From Casuarius casuarius (taxonomy: Eukaryota; Chordata; Aves; Casuariiformes; Casuariidae): 64,000 nucleotides of DNA. The stretch covers positions 5,632,640 to 5,696,639 of the forward strand of contig PTFA01000042.1 of NCBI GenBank assembly GCA_003342895.1. Reading direction: 5' to 3'. A model generated the notes under the pieces. It had not been told where the DNA came from. It saw nothing but the letters and a program-made list of their open reading frames with translations, and did not search any database. The first letter of the stretch is position 1. Each line of letters starts with the position of its first letter. Both the position numbers and the translations under genes were made by a program. Shown piece by piece: positions 51,065-64,000 of the stretch.

Positions 51065-51140
51065 CCATCGAACTTCTGTGCTGCCTGATTTCATGTGCCT
51101 CTCAAACATGGGAACCAGCAGAGAGAATATGGCGAAACAG
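51065..51140 (+). other. Exon-like segment (candidate only)
   Basis: A strong acceptor (TTTGTCTTGTCTTTACTTTGAAG) is followed by 76 nt open in one frame, then an ACAG|GTATTT donor. The frame continues beyond the donor to 51252, ending with a hydrophilic stretch. No homology is recognised, and the phase does not match the candidate exon at 46893. Confidence 0.15.
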
Positions 51141-54100
51141 GTATTTAAGGCGATTAAGGGGCAGGCTGGAGCACAGGCAGGATTATCAATCATTGCATGA
51201 CCTATCTGGAGAGGCGAAAGAAGTGTGGTACGCAGAACATGACAGGTGTTGAAGAGGGGGTGTATAGAGGATTTTTTTATGAACTCTTTCATGGCATAGC
51301 TACAGTTTGTTAGTTTAGTCGTTTATGTCTGAGAGTTTCAGATAATATTTTAAAAAATACTCTGAAAGAGCTGAGAACAGGAAATCGCTTTTCCAGAACA
51401 CTGATGTAGTAAAAACTCAGTTTCTGGACTAAGCGGAAGATGGACTGAGAATCCCAAAGTAACACATAGCATTTAACTTCAAGTTTTGTTAAACTTAACA
51501 CACATCTGTGGTAATCCAAAGCATTCCAAATTAAGGATTGAAGTATATCCTAAAATTTCACAATTTCTATTTTTCTGGGCAGGAATAACAAAATAGAGAC
51601 CTGATTTCTACAGCATCCTCTGTGTGTGTATTTAAAACAAAAACAAAAAAAAAAAACCACCTAGCTGTATGCATTGATATTCTAATTAAATTTAATATAT
51701 TAGTGACTTGACAGAGTTATGTAAGTATATAGATGCCTTTTATTTGGTGTACGGTTGATGGGGATAATATTCTGATCATTACAAATGGGTAAAAATGAAA
51801 AGTTCTGGCTCTCCTCAAATTTAAATTATTGGTTCACATCCTGTTTGAGCTTTGCTAGTAGCTTATGAGGTCATAGAACCCTTCTAACTAGTATCACTTA
51901 CGAGCTTGCTAGTGCTGGCTGACTGTACTGGTGGGCTTAGGTCCATGAACTCAGTTTGACAGTGGCATGTTGACCTAAAACTTTGAGAAATTACAGTCTT
52001 AAGTAAAGAACGTGGAATGGGAAAGAAATGGGAGGAGTATGTGGTGGAATGATGAAATTAGTAAACATTTGGGAAAATGTTATGTGTTTTCCCCTCTCAT
52101 CAGTAACTGAATTTTTAAAAATACAGGTTTATATGTTTAAAAAGTAGTTGACTAGTAATGTTTTTCCTCTGAAGATAATAGTTTTCTCTGAAAGAATAAT
52201 AATGTTTTTTTCTCTGATAGAATTAACTTTATGGTGTTGGCATTTAAGAAAAAAACCACGAGGTGTCCTCAGTCAGTAATTTGACATGAAAAGTTCAAAT
52301 TCTCTCATGAGAGTTGTAGTCTGAGGTGTGGGAAACAAAGCTGGAGCACTTTGCCATTTGGAAAGCTGCGAGCTTCCTCCTCCTCTGCGTGCTCGTGAAA
52401 CAAGACTGAAAATCTGCTCTGGCCCTGTGAGCATGCCTGTGTCAATAGCAAAGCTCTCATCAGTATTTCGATGCTACAATGAGGAGTCCTTAACTGTAGG
52501 AAAGCAAGCATGTCCTCCTGAATACTTTGACATGTACAGTAAATGTGTTGTCTACTTGCAAGTGCACTGATTGCTTTGTGTGTCTGAAATGCCAGATGGA
52601 GGAATAGCTTTGAAGAATTTCATATTTGGAACATAAATACTTCTGTTATATTCAATAAACTTGAACAATCAAGGAACCTTGGTATTAGGATTAGCTTGAA
52701 AGTGTCCAAGCATGTGTGTATACAACCAAATCTTACCTGAACTTGCAGACTTCTTGAGTCAGTGGAGTTGGTCTGGAAATCAAAAGGCTTTCTTCTGAGT
52801 CTTGGTACGTTTTTGCTCTAAGGTGGATTAGGAATACCTGAGTACTGCTTTCCTGTCAGTGTTTCAGGTCTGCCTCCTCGTTGTGAGAGGTGCTAGGAAG
52901 TGTGGGGATAACATTAAGGTCATGAGAACTAACGTGTTGTGAGAAGTTGAATTTGTTTTCTGTGTTTTTTGTTTGTTTTTTGTGGGTTTCTTTGTTTTTT
53001 TTCCTACCGTGGGCCAATGCATGAAGTGTGTGTCTATTTCACTGAACTGGTTTCATTGTTTGTTGCCTGTTGGGTTGTGTTGATAGCAGAGGCTTAAAAT
53101 CTATGTAGAAAATGATGATTGAAATCTTTCAGGCAGAAAATTAGTAAGTTGACAAGTACTGTGGTTTAGAGTGGCTGAAATCCATATTTAGCTTACTAGA
53201 TTAAAAAAAAATAATAATAAATCCCATGAGATGCTTTCTCTGTAGCCCCAACAGGCTTGCACTGACATCCCTAATGAGATTTACAAATAATCTTTATAAG
53301 AATCAAAGTCTGTAATGAAACTCTGTAAGGGGAATGGTGATCTTAGTGACAGAGCTCAGAACTGCATATCCGTGCTCAGTGTTGTGCTTGGCCTTCTACA
53401 TGTTAATGCCAAAGGTTTCTAGATTGTAGGTTTTAAGGGGGAGGGGGAAGAAGGCAAAATTATGAGAAGACATATGACCAAGTGCTTATTGCCGTTAGGT
53501 GTCTATCCTAATGCTGTGTTTATTTTTTGATTGTGAATACTTCTAAAACATGACAGGAAATGATCTTATTTGAACATTTCAATAATCAAAGTCCATAGGA
53601 GTTCATATATTGCGGTTTCAAAATACTAAAATCATTCTGTACTTCGAGATGAAAATTGCTTTTAATGAATAGAAACTGCTGCTCAAAACATATACTAACA
53701 GAAAGCAGACTATTAAATGAGTTAAAACACTCATGAGACTTGCAAATGGACACCTTCACAGGAGAAAGTTCTCTGTATAGCCACAGGGCAAATAAAGCGA
53801 GGGCAGAAGAAATACAGGCCCTAGCAAAGTGCTGTAACATTGGCCCCAGGTAGTTTTGTTTCCTGTTTGGTTTAATGCTTGGCCTCTTTTCCTAAAGGCT
53901 GAAGTTGTTACCCTTTCTCCTTGGTTTGAGTCCTTCAGGGCACATCTGTGACCCTGCAGCCTCCTCTGGGTAATTTTCTCCCCCTTCCTAATGTTAAAGG
54001 TCTTAATACAACCCTGGAATAATCAGGGGCCCCAGTGCCTTTGTATTTATCCAGCTTTGAAATATCAGGCCAGTCCTTTCTTGAGTAGTCACGTGAATTC

Positions 54101-57100
54101 ACATAAGGAAGCCAACTGTTTCATGGGGGAATCGGACATGGGAACTTGGCCCTCCTCCTGCCCCTTTCAGATAGACAGGCCTCCTGTCCTAAAAGGTAAA
54201 GGTAGGAGCTGGCATGACTCACCGTAGTCTTTGAATGGCATGTTTCCTGATCTAACACTTCATCCAATGTACTTCTCATCTTATTCTGATCTTAGTCATA
54301 AAGTTTTATGAGCGCTTTTCTTCCTGGCCTTTTTGCCCTAGCTCTATGCTGTTAAGCAGCCCTTTGTTCCTTTTAGTCATCCACCCACAGCTTTCCCAGT
54401 TTTATTAGTGTCAAAATGAATGTTCCCACTTCTTTGGGCTATTCAGTACATATTGATTCACCCAACTTCTAATCAACCCTTTCTAGTTCCCAGTGTGGGA
54501 CTGTGAATTAGCTGAAATTTAAATAGAAGGGAGATTAGGATGTCTGCAGAAGCAGATCCCCTTTTGTATGGCACAGAAGATAAGCTTTAGGTTTCTAAAT
54601 TCTCCAACAATCTTTCCAGCATGATTAGCACTTTAGGGAGTGTTCTAGTTATCTGAAAATGCTTTAATTGCGCCCTTGGGGTATTGTGTGATGGGAGGGG
54701 AGCCGACTCTGTTAGGGAAAGATTAAATCATTTATCACATTTCTGGATGTTTTCAAAGTCCCCAGCAAACATCGAATTCCAAGCAAAGCTCAGCAGAGTT
54801 TTCTGCTAGGAGGCAGGTGGCCCTACAATGGCTCACAGCTGACTGCGCTGGCGGAGGAAGTTGGCCCATCACCGACTTCCTTGACATGTGCTCACTCCTA
54901 CTCTCTGTGCAGGCACTTGCTCTTGGGGAAGTGAAGGTGGCATGTGCTGTGGTGGCTCTCCCCTCATAGCAGTGCTGGCTGTCTGGGGGTTCTCAGTCCA
55001 GAGACTCTTCTCTGGCCTTGTGTGCAGGAGTAGAGTTATTTGTAGCTCCTTTATAGGAATAACTAGCTCTAAGGTCATGTCTCTGTGGGGTTTTTTCTTC
55101 CCTGTAGAAGAATCCTGCTGTCAAGAGGAAGCTTGCACAGAGATCAAGGATGTAACTTTTCTTGTCTTTAGTGTTTGTTGGTGGTTTTTTTTTTTTTTAA
55201 CAGTTTCTTTATAAGCTGGTGCTTTAGGTTGCAATTTTTTGACTCTGCTGTTTACTTCCCTCCATCCCCAGCCTCCTCCTTTCCATCTTTGTCTTGTCTT
55301 CCCCTCTTGTCACATTTCTTTCCCTGCGAAGTTTCACACCTCTATATGATCTTCACACCTACCATGGTCTTTGCTAATCCACTGAAAAGATCAAGAACTA
55401 ACGTCGATGCTGAATTGTCATTGCTGTTGCTGTGCCGTGCTGAGGTTCCTGTACGATTACTGGAACAGGGCTCGTTGCTGCGTCATGGGAGAGATCTGCA
55501 AGCTTGGGCGTGTGTGACTATCCGTTCCTCAGTCTGTTTGGAGGCCTCCTCTGTAACAGTGAGGGCTGGAGTCTTATCCATTAAAGAACACTGAAAAACA
55601 TAGCAACCCTCTAATGTGAACTTGGAATCCGGATTCCTAACTGGGGTGAACCAGGCTTACAAACAACATACTCTAATGCCTTTCTGTGGAGGCATATCCC
55701 AGGTGTTGTGGAGCTGATAATCTTTTCATCCTCAGTCTTGCTGCTGTTGGGAAGAGCAGACTGCTGGGTGATCTACTGTTAGTAGTAGTATTGAGAATGT
55801 TATTTAGACATTCAGCTGAGTCTTAATATCCATCTAAAGAATTGGATCTAAATTTTCCTTAAATTTGAGTTTGCTTGCCTACAGGATGGGATTCTAGAGC
55901 AAAAACATTCAGTCACAGATTCACATATGTGAACTGCGAATGAGGAGCATAAGGAAGGAGTTGAATTCTGTGTTTTGGTTTGAGGATATTTCTAATATGG
56001 CATTAAACTCGCTTATTTAGACAAATAGTACCCTTGAGTCAGCTCCCACTGGAGTCAGCAGCAGGAACATGTTCTGCAGACTAACATGATGTTTAAATAA
56101 TACAAAATTTTATGTGACCGTTGGGTTTTTTGTGCAGAGAAAGGGCAGAGAGCAGTCCAGGTGTGTGTTAGGCAAACAGAGGAAGAGCTTACTGCCCACA
56201 GGGCAGCTCCTAGTTGCCCTCTGTTGCCCTTCCCCTGAACACCCCAGGAGTTGACAGGGCTGGGGGGGGGAGGAGGAAGGAAGAGGAACAAAAGCTTCCT
56301 CTTCCGGTAGCAGCAAGTTGCTGAGCCCTACCATGAGCTTCTACCCTGAAGCAAAGCAGGGAGTGCCAGTCCTAGTAGCTCTGGGACAGATCAGAGGCAG
56401 CAGTTGCATCTGCCAGCTGTGGCAGGGATGGAGGTAGGACAAAAGTTGGGGCACGACCCTGGGCAGCAAAGCGAGGTCTGGGAAGTGATGTTGGTCTTCA
56501 GCCTCGTGGAGCGGGCAACGGGTCTCCAGTCTGTGCCGAGAAAAAGTCCATGAACAATGGGTTGTTTTGGGGGAAGAGTGGAAAAAGAGGCATGGGAAGG
56601 CAGGAAGTGTGGAGGCAAAGGGGAAAACAAAGAAGTGAAGATTTGTAAAAACTTACTTATGAATTGATTTCTTGAGTTAATGGGACAATGGAAACCACCA
56701 ACACTTAGAATTTTCAGTTTGAAAGAATCTCAAATAGACTGTGTTTTCCTCTTAAAGCTTTCTCAATTTATTTTTAAGGGTTATTTAAAATCCCTTCACT
56801 GAATAGTTTGCCAAATAACAGGTTTCTTGTGGGGGAGGGAAATAGTTTTTCAATAACACTTAGGCAAAAAAAACCCAAAAACCACTTTAATAAAAATATT
56901 TTTAAAAACTATCAGGAAAAACTTCATGAATTTGCCTAAAATACATAAATGGTATTTTTAACACAGAAATCTGTTTAGTAGACCCAGCTTACTCTCCTAA
57001 ATGGAGTAAGTAATCCTGTATAGGACTGTTAGCTCCAGCACTCAACTGATGTGAGTTCAGCAATTTGTAGACAAATCACTAATTGGGTGCTGAAGGAAAT

Positions 57101-58583
57101 GACCTATTGTTTTGCAGGACAAAGGTGGCTTCATAATGAATGTCTGTCCCAATTCTATAAGGTAGAACCCTGTATAGGCTGATTTGCATAGTAATGATGA
57201 TACACTATTGATACAAACAGAAGTATTTCATCCAGTTACAGCCTAGACCTCTCACATAATATCTTCTTGTGCAAGTGCATTGAAATCTCTGACATTGAGT
57301 GTGTCCAACTGTGTCATGTTTCCAAACAAGCCACTCCTTCTGCCCATTGTTTCTTAAACTTCTTTCTGGAGAAATTACTTACTTCACTACAATGAGGAAA
57401 AAAATATTTTTTAAAAAAAAGCTAAGCCCAATAAATCAGTAGTATGGCACCCTTCAACTAGTGAAGGAAGGAAATGCTTCTGTGGGGTGTGGTTTGGGGA
57501 GATTATTTTGTTACCTTCTATTGAATCGCTTCTTGCTGAAATTTCTTCAGGAGAGGAGACTATTCACAATAAGCAGATTCGTAGGCTGACAGGTGTCTCA
57601 ACTTCATCTTAAGACTGAGTTGCCCTTGAAAGATACTCCTTTTTTTTTTTTTTTCCCCTAATCTGTTTTCTGCCTTAAACATTAATGCTTTTGGAGGGTA
57701 ACTAACTTGTCTGTTGACACATTGTCTTCCTGCTTCCCAGACGGAGTACTCATCCACACTTAAAATAGCTGGGATTTTTAAGGGGAGAGAGACTGTTATT
57801 TTTTATCAGTGTGTTTGATTATCGGCAGTGCTGAGTTGTATAAAATATAGAACAAAGGGAGTAATTCACATAAACACAAGTTTACTGTCAGTACAGGAAT
57901 GCCTTAAAAGTACAGGGGTCAATGTTTAAGTAGGTAACTATTCTGTATCTTTATAGATATGGAGAGATAAGTAGGTATTTATAGAAGATGAAACTTGGAA
58001 TTCCTTTCTACTGAGAAGTTTATATGTTTTTATGCTAAATATAAGTTTTCTTAAAAAAAAAAAAGTCCAGAAATGCTTTAAATTAATGCCTGTCAGTTGC
58101 TGTCACTGGATTTTCAGGTGCCTATTGGGAATTGAAATTAGGTGCTGCATATACTAATTTGTTCTTAGGACCAAGCTTCTTTGGAAAATATTTCCAGTGA
58201 TTAAATAATGTATAACTCAATGGGTAAAAAAAAGTTTCATTGAAATATAGTTATTCTAAGGAGTTTGGCCCAGCAGAAAACGGTAAGAGCATATTGCACT
58301 TGAATTGCTGTGTTGTATGACAGGACCACATCTTAGAAAGATACTGTTAAGCTGCCCCCAAAAAAACTTGAAACTGCACAAAACAGAAGATTTAGATTAT
58401 GAAGTCATAGTAGTTTTTCAACCAAAAATCTTTTGGACAGAAAGCTCAAGCTCTGTGTCTGTTATTACTTACCAAAGTGGCCAAATGTCTTTGTGGGACT
58501 GTGCACGTACACTTGTTGCCTCTTGTTCCTAGTCAACCAGACTCCTGTACCCTTTGTGAAACAATGACAAATTCAAGTGGGTA

Positions 58584-58599
58584 ATATATATATATATAT
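58584..58599 (+). repeat. (AT)n microsatellite
   Basis: Eight AT units within AATATATATATATATATT. Confidence 0.9.
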
Positions 58600-61555
58600 T
58601 TCTTTTAAAGCATTTGCGTATGCAAGGATTTATATATCCTGTTGCAAAGTAGCAGAGTTACCGTAAGGAGTACTCTTCAGAAATGACTTCAGTGTGAACT
58701 TCTTGCCAATTAAGGAAGACTATATAGGTCTACATATTTATTCTGTAAACTTCCAGGTTTCAGAGCAAGTTCAAAATAATTGATATCAATGGTGATGCTA
58801 AAAAACCATGGCCAACGGTAATAGGGGATATTGGTCTCTCTGCGCTCAGGATGGATAGGAAGCTTGGCCACTGTTCAAATCTAGCAGGAGTTTTAAGTTA
58901 TGATTTGAACTTGGCTCAGCACAAGGCTGTAGGTTACAAATGGCTCAGAAGGTAGCAGCATCCTAAGTTGTTCCTACTAAATTTGCCACTGCCTGCTTGA
59001 CCTATACTCTTAAAATTTATCTGGAAGTGTTCTTCTTTGTTAAGTCTATAATTAATGCTTTGCTGTTTCTACATTTGTTTTGGGAAACTAATCTTATCTA
59101 AAGATCAAAATAGACTTTAAAGGTGCCAAATACTGTACTTTGCTTGCAGCGTATCTCCTATAACAACACATTTGTTGGAAGAGATCGAGGTTTCAGACCA
59201 AAACAGCACATTGGGCTCAGCCTCTCTTTGCACTCCAGTCAGTTTCAATGGCTGCAGGAGAGACATGAGTCTTCCCATTTTACAGAATTATGTGAATTTT
59301 GTTCTATGGAGTATGCACTGTGCTCCGATCTCTGGTTTGATCTGTTGTTACCACTATAGGTTATGTTTCATAAGGCCAATATTTGGTTTGGCACACATGG
59401 CATTTTTCTCTTCTGTATCTTACTATTAAATCCCTGATTGAAAGCATGTTACTGCATAACTATGCACAGACCTACTCCTTTGAATTTAGAAATAAACTTA
59501 CATGTGTCTAAATTTCTGTCTATTCAGAGGAATAAGACTATCTTCTAAAACTGAATAACATACTTTAGCTGTTTCAGCCTCATCTGGAATAAATTCTGCA
59601 ATACTTCTTGGTGACTGGTGTCTGAGGGGGATGATAGGGTTTTTTTTTTTCTTCTTCAGGAGTGATACTTCAGTGATGCTGAACCACTTAATGTAAGATT
59701 CTGTGTTACATAATAACTTAAGTGTACGCTCAGGGGAGTCGGAGAACTTTGACAGAGAAGCAAGGCTCAGAAGCATAGTCATTGGGGTCAAGTGCATGGC
59801 AAGATGTAGATGTTTGTGGTGGGGAGGAGACCAAGGTGTCTCTGAATCTTGGAGCAGACCCAAATGGGAGACACTGCTTCCCTGATCTTTCTCAAATGTG
59901 GTGGAGGGAAAGCATTCAACGACAAAGACAACAGGATGGTTGTCAGCCTGTAGAGGATGCTTTGTGGAGCATTGTCCTGCAAGCTCAACAGAGGTACTTC
60001 ATGACCCATGGTTTGTAGTAAACTTTAATTTGTGTGCAGAGCAGAAATCGGGGTGAGCAGACAGCACTGAAGTGCTTTACTTGCTCCACGAACCCCAGCT
60101 GTCCCCACAGGCTTCTGTGTAGGTGGCTCTGAGTCGTCATGTCTTTGCACTGCATTGGCACTGTGGCCTTAGTCAGCACCTTACTGGACAGGGGGTGATG
60201 GATAAGCGCATGCAACCATGCATGGAAACCATGCATAAGGGTGGTGCCTGCATCTGTTTTGTCCACAGTGATAGTGGAAATGCACCTACATCCATACTGT
60301 AATCCAAAGCAAATTCAAGCTTTCCCTGCCACCATCCCTGGAGCATGCCCGAAGCCTGTACCTGAGTGTGAGTGAATGGCTCAGTGAGCCTGCACTTGTG
60401 TGGCTTGTAGCTATGCTCAAATTAGTGTAGACCTAGCCCCTTGCTACCCCCAGGTATTTTCTAGGTGCATCATAGATGCTCTTAAATACAGGAGAGAATA
60501 GAAGAAAATAGACTTGTCTAGTGCTGTTTTGTCACAATGCAACCAGGACGAGAGCAAACTAATTAGAAATTTAGACAACTCCCATATAAAACACAATGAT
60601 GTGTCATGCGTGTGCCAATACACAAAGTCATTACTTAGTTGTTGTTCAGGCAAAATTCCCACTGAGTAAGGTCAGAGTAATCATCTCGGGATTTGGCCCT
60701 CTTGTGTTACCTTCCAGTTACCATAGTGCTTTCCGTGGGATGACTGTAAGGTACTTACTGATCTCTTCTGGGTGCATGTCTCACAATTACTGTTTTGCTG
60801 AGTCAAGGCAAAGCTTGGCACAACACCTGTATGTGACTTCTTCTTTCTAAGAAGAGACAAAATTTCATGGACTTCTGCACATTGTCCTGCTGCAGTGTTA
60901 CCAAAATTGCCACAGTGATTACACAACTGCTGTGTGGAGATTGCTACCTATCATGGTTGATTCGTCCTTGTTATCCCTTCATTTCATCTTCCTCCATCTC
61001 TCTGTACCAGTGGGCAGTCTAACCGGGAGCAGGTAGGGCTGTTCCATTCACCCAGTCTCCCCAGCATTAGCTCTGCTGTTTTTTCCCTGCTGGGCAATGA
61101 GGGAGGAGTGATGGTGCTTCAGCACAGACTCACCCGTCATTAGGGTGCTTGTTCCCAGCCTTGCCTGTAGCCACATGCTGTCTCTGCCCATAGCCTCAGA
61201 TTGCAGGCTCCTTGAGACAGGTGCATTTGTTGCCCTGTTTGTAGGGGCTGGTGACTGGTACGCATCCTGGGCTCCCTCAAGAGCAGCAAAGCTACAGTAT
61301 TTTTAAATGCTTTTCTTTGTGTGGAGAGATGCTTCTTCCCTGTCCATGCACCCCTGCTCCAGTTCAAGGCCTCAGATCTGTCTCAGATCTGCAGGGAGGT
61401 ATCAGACCCTCACACATCTCTCCCCAAGCCAGTGTCACTCCTTGAAGGCCACCCCAGGGCCTGCCTGGAGCCTTGCTGGTCTCTCTGGAGGTCCATGGGC
61501 TTGGCTGGGCTCCTTTAATGAGAGTCAGCTTTCAGGATCTGGACTACTGTTTAAC

Positions 61556-61576
61556 TTTTTTTTTTTTTTTTTTTTT
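61556..61576 (+). repeat. T21 homopolymer
   Basis: Twenty-one Ts directly abut the 5' end of the CR1 fragment at 61577. Read on the minus strand it looks like a poly(A) tail. Confidence 0.95.
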
Positions 61577-61768
61577 ACTGTGAAGGTGACTGAGCACTGG
61601 AACAGGTTGCCCAGCAAGGTTGTGGAGTCTCCATCCTTGGAGCTATTCAAAAGCCATCTGGACAGAGTCCTGGGCAACGTGCTCTGGGTGACCCTGCTTG
61701 AGCAGGGGGATTGAACAAGATGATATCCAAAGGTCCTTTCTAACCCCAAACATTTGGTGATTCTGCAG
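61577..61768 (+). mobile_element. CR1 3'-end fragment
   Basis: GAGCACTGGAACAGGTTGCC, then GTGGAGTCTCCATCCTTGGAG, GTGACCCTGCTTGAGCAGGGGG and GGTCCTTTCTAACCCCAAACATTTGGTGATTCTG follow the CR1 3' UTR closely to its terminus. It is 5'-truncated, non-coding and fairly well preserved. The overlapping open frames in both directions are chance. Confidence 0.9.
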
Positions 61769-61769
61769 A

Positions 61770-64000
61770 TGGGAGGGGAAGGTGGGTGCTTTCTTTGAGG
61801 GACAGGATGCTGGTATGACTGCAGTCCCTCTGGTAGCCTGGGCAGTCCTTAATATCAGTATGCTGCTGGGCCTGGGGTGAGGTTGGCCCCAGCTGTTCCA
61901 CTGTCCCCACTGTGCTACATACCTGTCCCTCGAGTTCCTCTCTATCCCTCTGCCTCCACATTGCCATCTCCCTGCAAGGAGGGATTGTGCCTGTAACTTA
62001 AACAACAGGATCTCTCCCTATCCTTCCATTACTCCCTGTTCGGCACACCAGGCGAGGAGCCACGTGTCTCACTGCCTTCCATATCATGTGTTTCCCTCCT
62101 GGGTCGTTCATGCCTGCCCTGCGCCAGCTCCCTTCTGTTCTCCTTTCCTTTCTGGGCTCCACCCAGTTCTATCTTATTGCAGACAGACGGAAAGATGACA
62201 TAAAGCTGTGCTCAGACTTTACTTCACTTGGCTAATGATCTCTCTCCAATTAACTTAAATGCAAGCTAGCACGGTGAGAAGGATAGCATGCTTTAGGATG
62301 GCTTGAGGAAAAAATGTCATGTTCTGTGGCAATATCAAAGGAAAAAAAAGTATGGGCTTCTAGCAAGATGGACTTCTAACCAGTCAGCAGAAAACTAACA
62401 CTAAAAGTGTAAAAAGGGTACAGTTGTTGTCCTTGATTCTTTCATGGCTTGTCTACAGTAGGCACCTGAATGAGGGCTTCAGCAGATGTAGTTGTAGTTA
62501 CTTGATGTCCCTTTTCACACTCTGCCTCTCTGCTGGAGGGATGTGTCTCTGCAGCAGTGCAGCGCTGAGGGCACGAGGACCTGCAGCTCAGCTGCTGCTC
62601 TTCACAGTCCAGCACAGTTGCCAAAATCGGTGACAATGGCATGATTGCATTAAGATGCTGTGGACCCCAAGTGGGCGCAGGGTGGGCATAAGTCACTTTC
62701 TGGCACTTTTTCCATGAAGAGATAAGCTTTGGCAGAGGGTGGAGTAAATGTACAGAGGTGGTAGTAGTCTTGTTTGCAGACAGGACAGTTTCCACTTTGA
62801 CTACACTTTCTTAAGCTTACTGTTGGTTTCATCTTTACAAGCCTCTGGCTTGATGGAGATGTACTTTTTGACACTGCATAAGAGCAGTGCTTTCTGTAGG
62901 TGTTTTGGAAGGAAATGGCTCTATTTATGCTTATGTGGGTATTAGGTATGGCTGCTGGGAAGGAAAAGGCCTGTCCTTCAGATGAGTTTTATTAAGGGAA
63001 ACCAGTTGTTAACAAGTATATATGGAAAGGGTGGGGTTCATCATTACTCCACCCATTTCAGCATCTCATCTCTGTCTCAGGAGTGCATCATATGATATCA
63101 GCCTTTACTAATATAAAACTCTGTATTACGCACCCAAGGTTACGCCACAGGTAGCTAACTCAGTGGGTCTCCGACACTGCGGCCTGTCTGATTAAAGTGG
63201 CAGTGGATGAGGTGATGGGATAATCAGTGACAGTAAATTAAGCTGTAGGTGTCAAAGACCTTATGGTGTTATGGTGTAAACTTTAAATGATATTCAAGGA
63301 TTAAAACCTGTGAGACTGTGATCTAACTAGCTGCAGTTTATCCTGTGATTGGTTGGGATGCAGTGACTTAGAGATGTGGAGATGAAAATGCTTGACAGAC
63401 AATTTTCTCTGTGGGAAAGGGAGAAATTAATTGGGCTTGGGATGTGGCTACATGACTCTCTTGTGTGCTTCTTCAATGGACTCTGTCCAATCTACGGAAT
63501 ATGCCCTTGTGGTAAGGTATATTGACTTTAACTCTTTTTCTAGCAAGTATGGGTTTTCCTCTTTCCCTGAGGAAAAGTATCTTTTTCTGGTTCCAGCCTT
63601 TTTTTATAGGGAGTACCATGGAAGTTAACCAGGGAAACATGTTTTTAGTGGTGGAGCTGCTGAGAAATTAGTACTTCTGTTCTAAATAGACATCCAATGC
63701 TAGCATTTAAATCCTGGGTGGGAACAAAAAGTCAACATTTCTTGCAAAACAAAATTCAGTTATTCCTGATAAAAATCTTTCTCCAGAAACCTTTCATTTT
63801 GATAGTATGGACATCTTACACTCTACTGTTATACTGTTGTCACTACTAAAATACTTTTACCTGTTTAAAAAGAGGAAGAAAACCAACCTATCAAAGCAAA
63901 ATATTTTCCCATTCCATTTTGATAATCTGAAAAATTGTTTGGTTTCCTTCTTTCCTGAAAACATTTGCATCAGACAATTTCTGCAAAACACCTTGATTCT
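61770..64000. other. Intergenic stretch, no gene recognised
   Basis: The sequence becomes somewhat GC-richer to 62.8 kb, then AT-rich again. Only short chance ORFs; no repeat or RNA gene identified. Confidence 0.6.

Larger units (their letters stand above)
46995..61555. other. Intergenic stretch, no gene recognised
   Basis: AT-rich non-coding DNA with homopolymers, an (AT)8 run at 58584-58599 and possible old retroposon tails (48335-48445, 48755-48815). An exon-like segment at 51065-51140 is reported separately as a candidate. No ORF shows domain, transmembrane or family features. Confidence 0.6.

Noticed and set aside
53910..53950. GTTTGAGTCC resembling a tRNA B box
   Set aside because: No matching A box, acceptor stem or cloverleaf around it.
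59123..59429. Overlapping plus-strand ORFs after a CTTTGCTTGCAG acceptor-like motif
   Set aside because: The acceptor looks reasonable, but only a weak donor follows and the peptide has no recognisable feature. Not enough for a gene call.
61307..62005. Overlapping ORFs on both strands around the CR1 fragment
   Set aside because: They run across a poly(T) tract and the non-coding CR1 3' end, so they are repeat-derived chance frames.

Overview
The window looks like nuclear DNA from a bird or a close sauropsid relative. It holds a complete, compact, vertebrate-type TMPRSS2 gene with canonical GT-AG introns, a decayed CR1 non-LTR retrotransposon in the 3'-end form typical of birds, and several very old CORE-SINE/MIR-like relics. 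There is no sign of bacterial or viral gene organisation. Nearly all the longer open frames are chance frames in intronic or intergenic sequence.

Region 1 (about 0.3-20.7 kb, minus strand) is TMPRSS2, a type II transmembrane serine protease. I assembled 12 coding exons by frame, splice sites and domain logic: a 34-nt exon with the start codon (13534-13567), the cytoplasmic tail (12519-12714), the transmembrane segment (12108-12191), the LDL-receptor class A module (10574-10693), the SRCR domain (9084-9213, 7889-7999, 6980-7023) and the trypsin-like protease (6118-6292, 4173-4348, 2854-2949, 2341-2483, 1644-1796). All phases agree and give 481 codons before a short terminal exon, probably 1279 down to about 275, which supplies the last residues and the 3' UTR. 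The untranslated first exon lies in a CpG island at about 20.1-21.1 kb that carries four good minus-strand splice donors.

Region 2 (about 21.1-64 kb) is mostly intergenic. I recognise a roughly 1.1-kb decayed CR1 copy (about 37.2-38.34 kb), a CR1 3' fragment next to a T21 tract (61.56-61.77 kb), a more diverged LINE relic (41.8-42.2 kb), MIR/CORE-SINE-like relics, and simple repeats. A second small CpG island (about 46.58-46.82 kb) is followed by a short plus-strand ORF with a strong start context and a splice donor. This is the best candidate for an unrecognised transcription unit. No other protein-coding gene could be supported.

The TMPRSS2 exons form one functional unit. I found no operon, CRISPR array, tRNA or rRNA, no intact mobile element, and no clear evidence of an undescribed system. 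The points most worth a second look are the nested first-exon donors with an open in-frame 5' extension of TMPRSS2, and the orphan CpG island near 46.6 kb.
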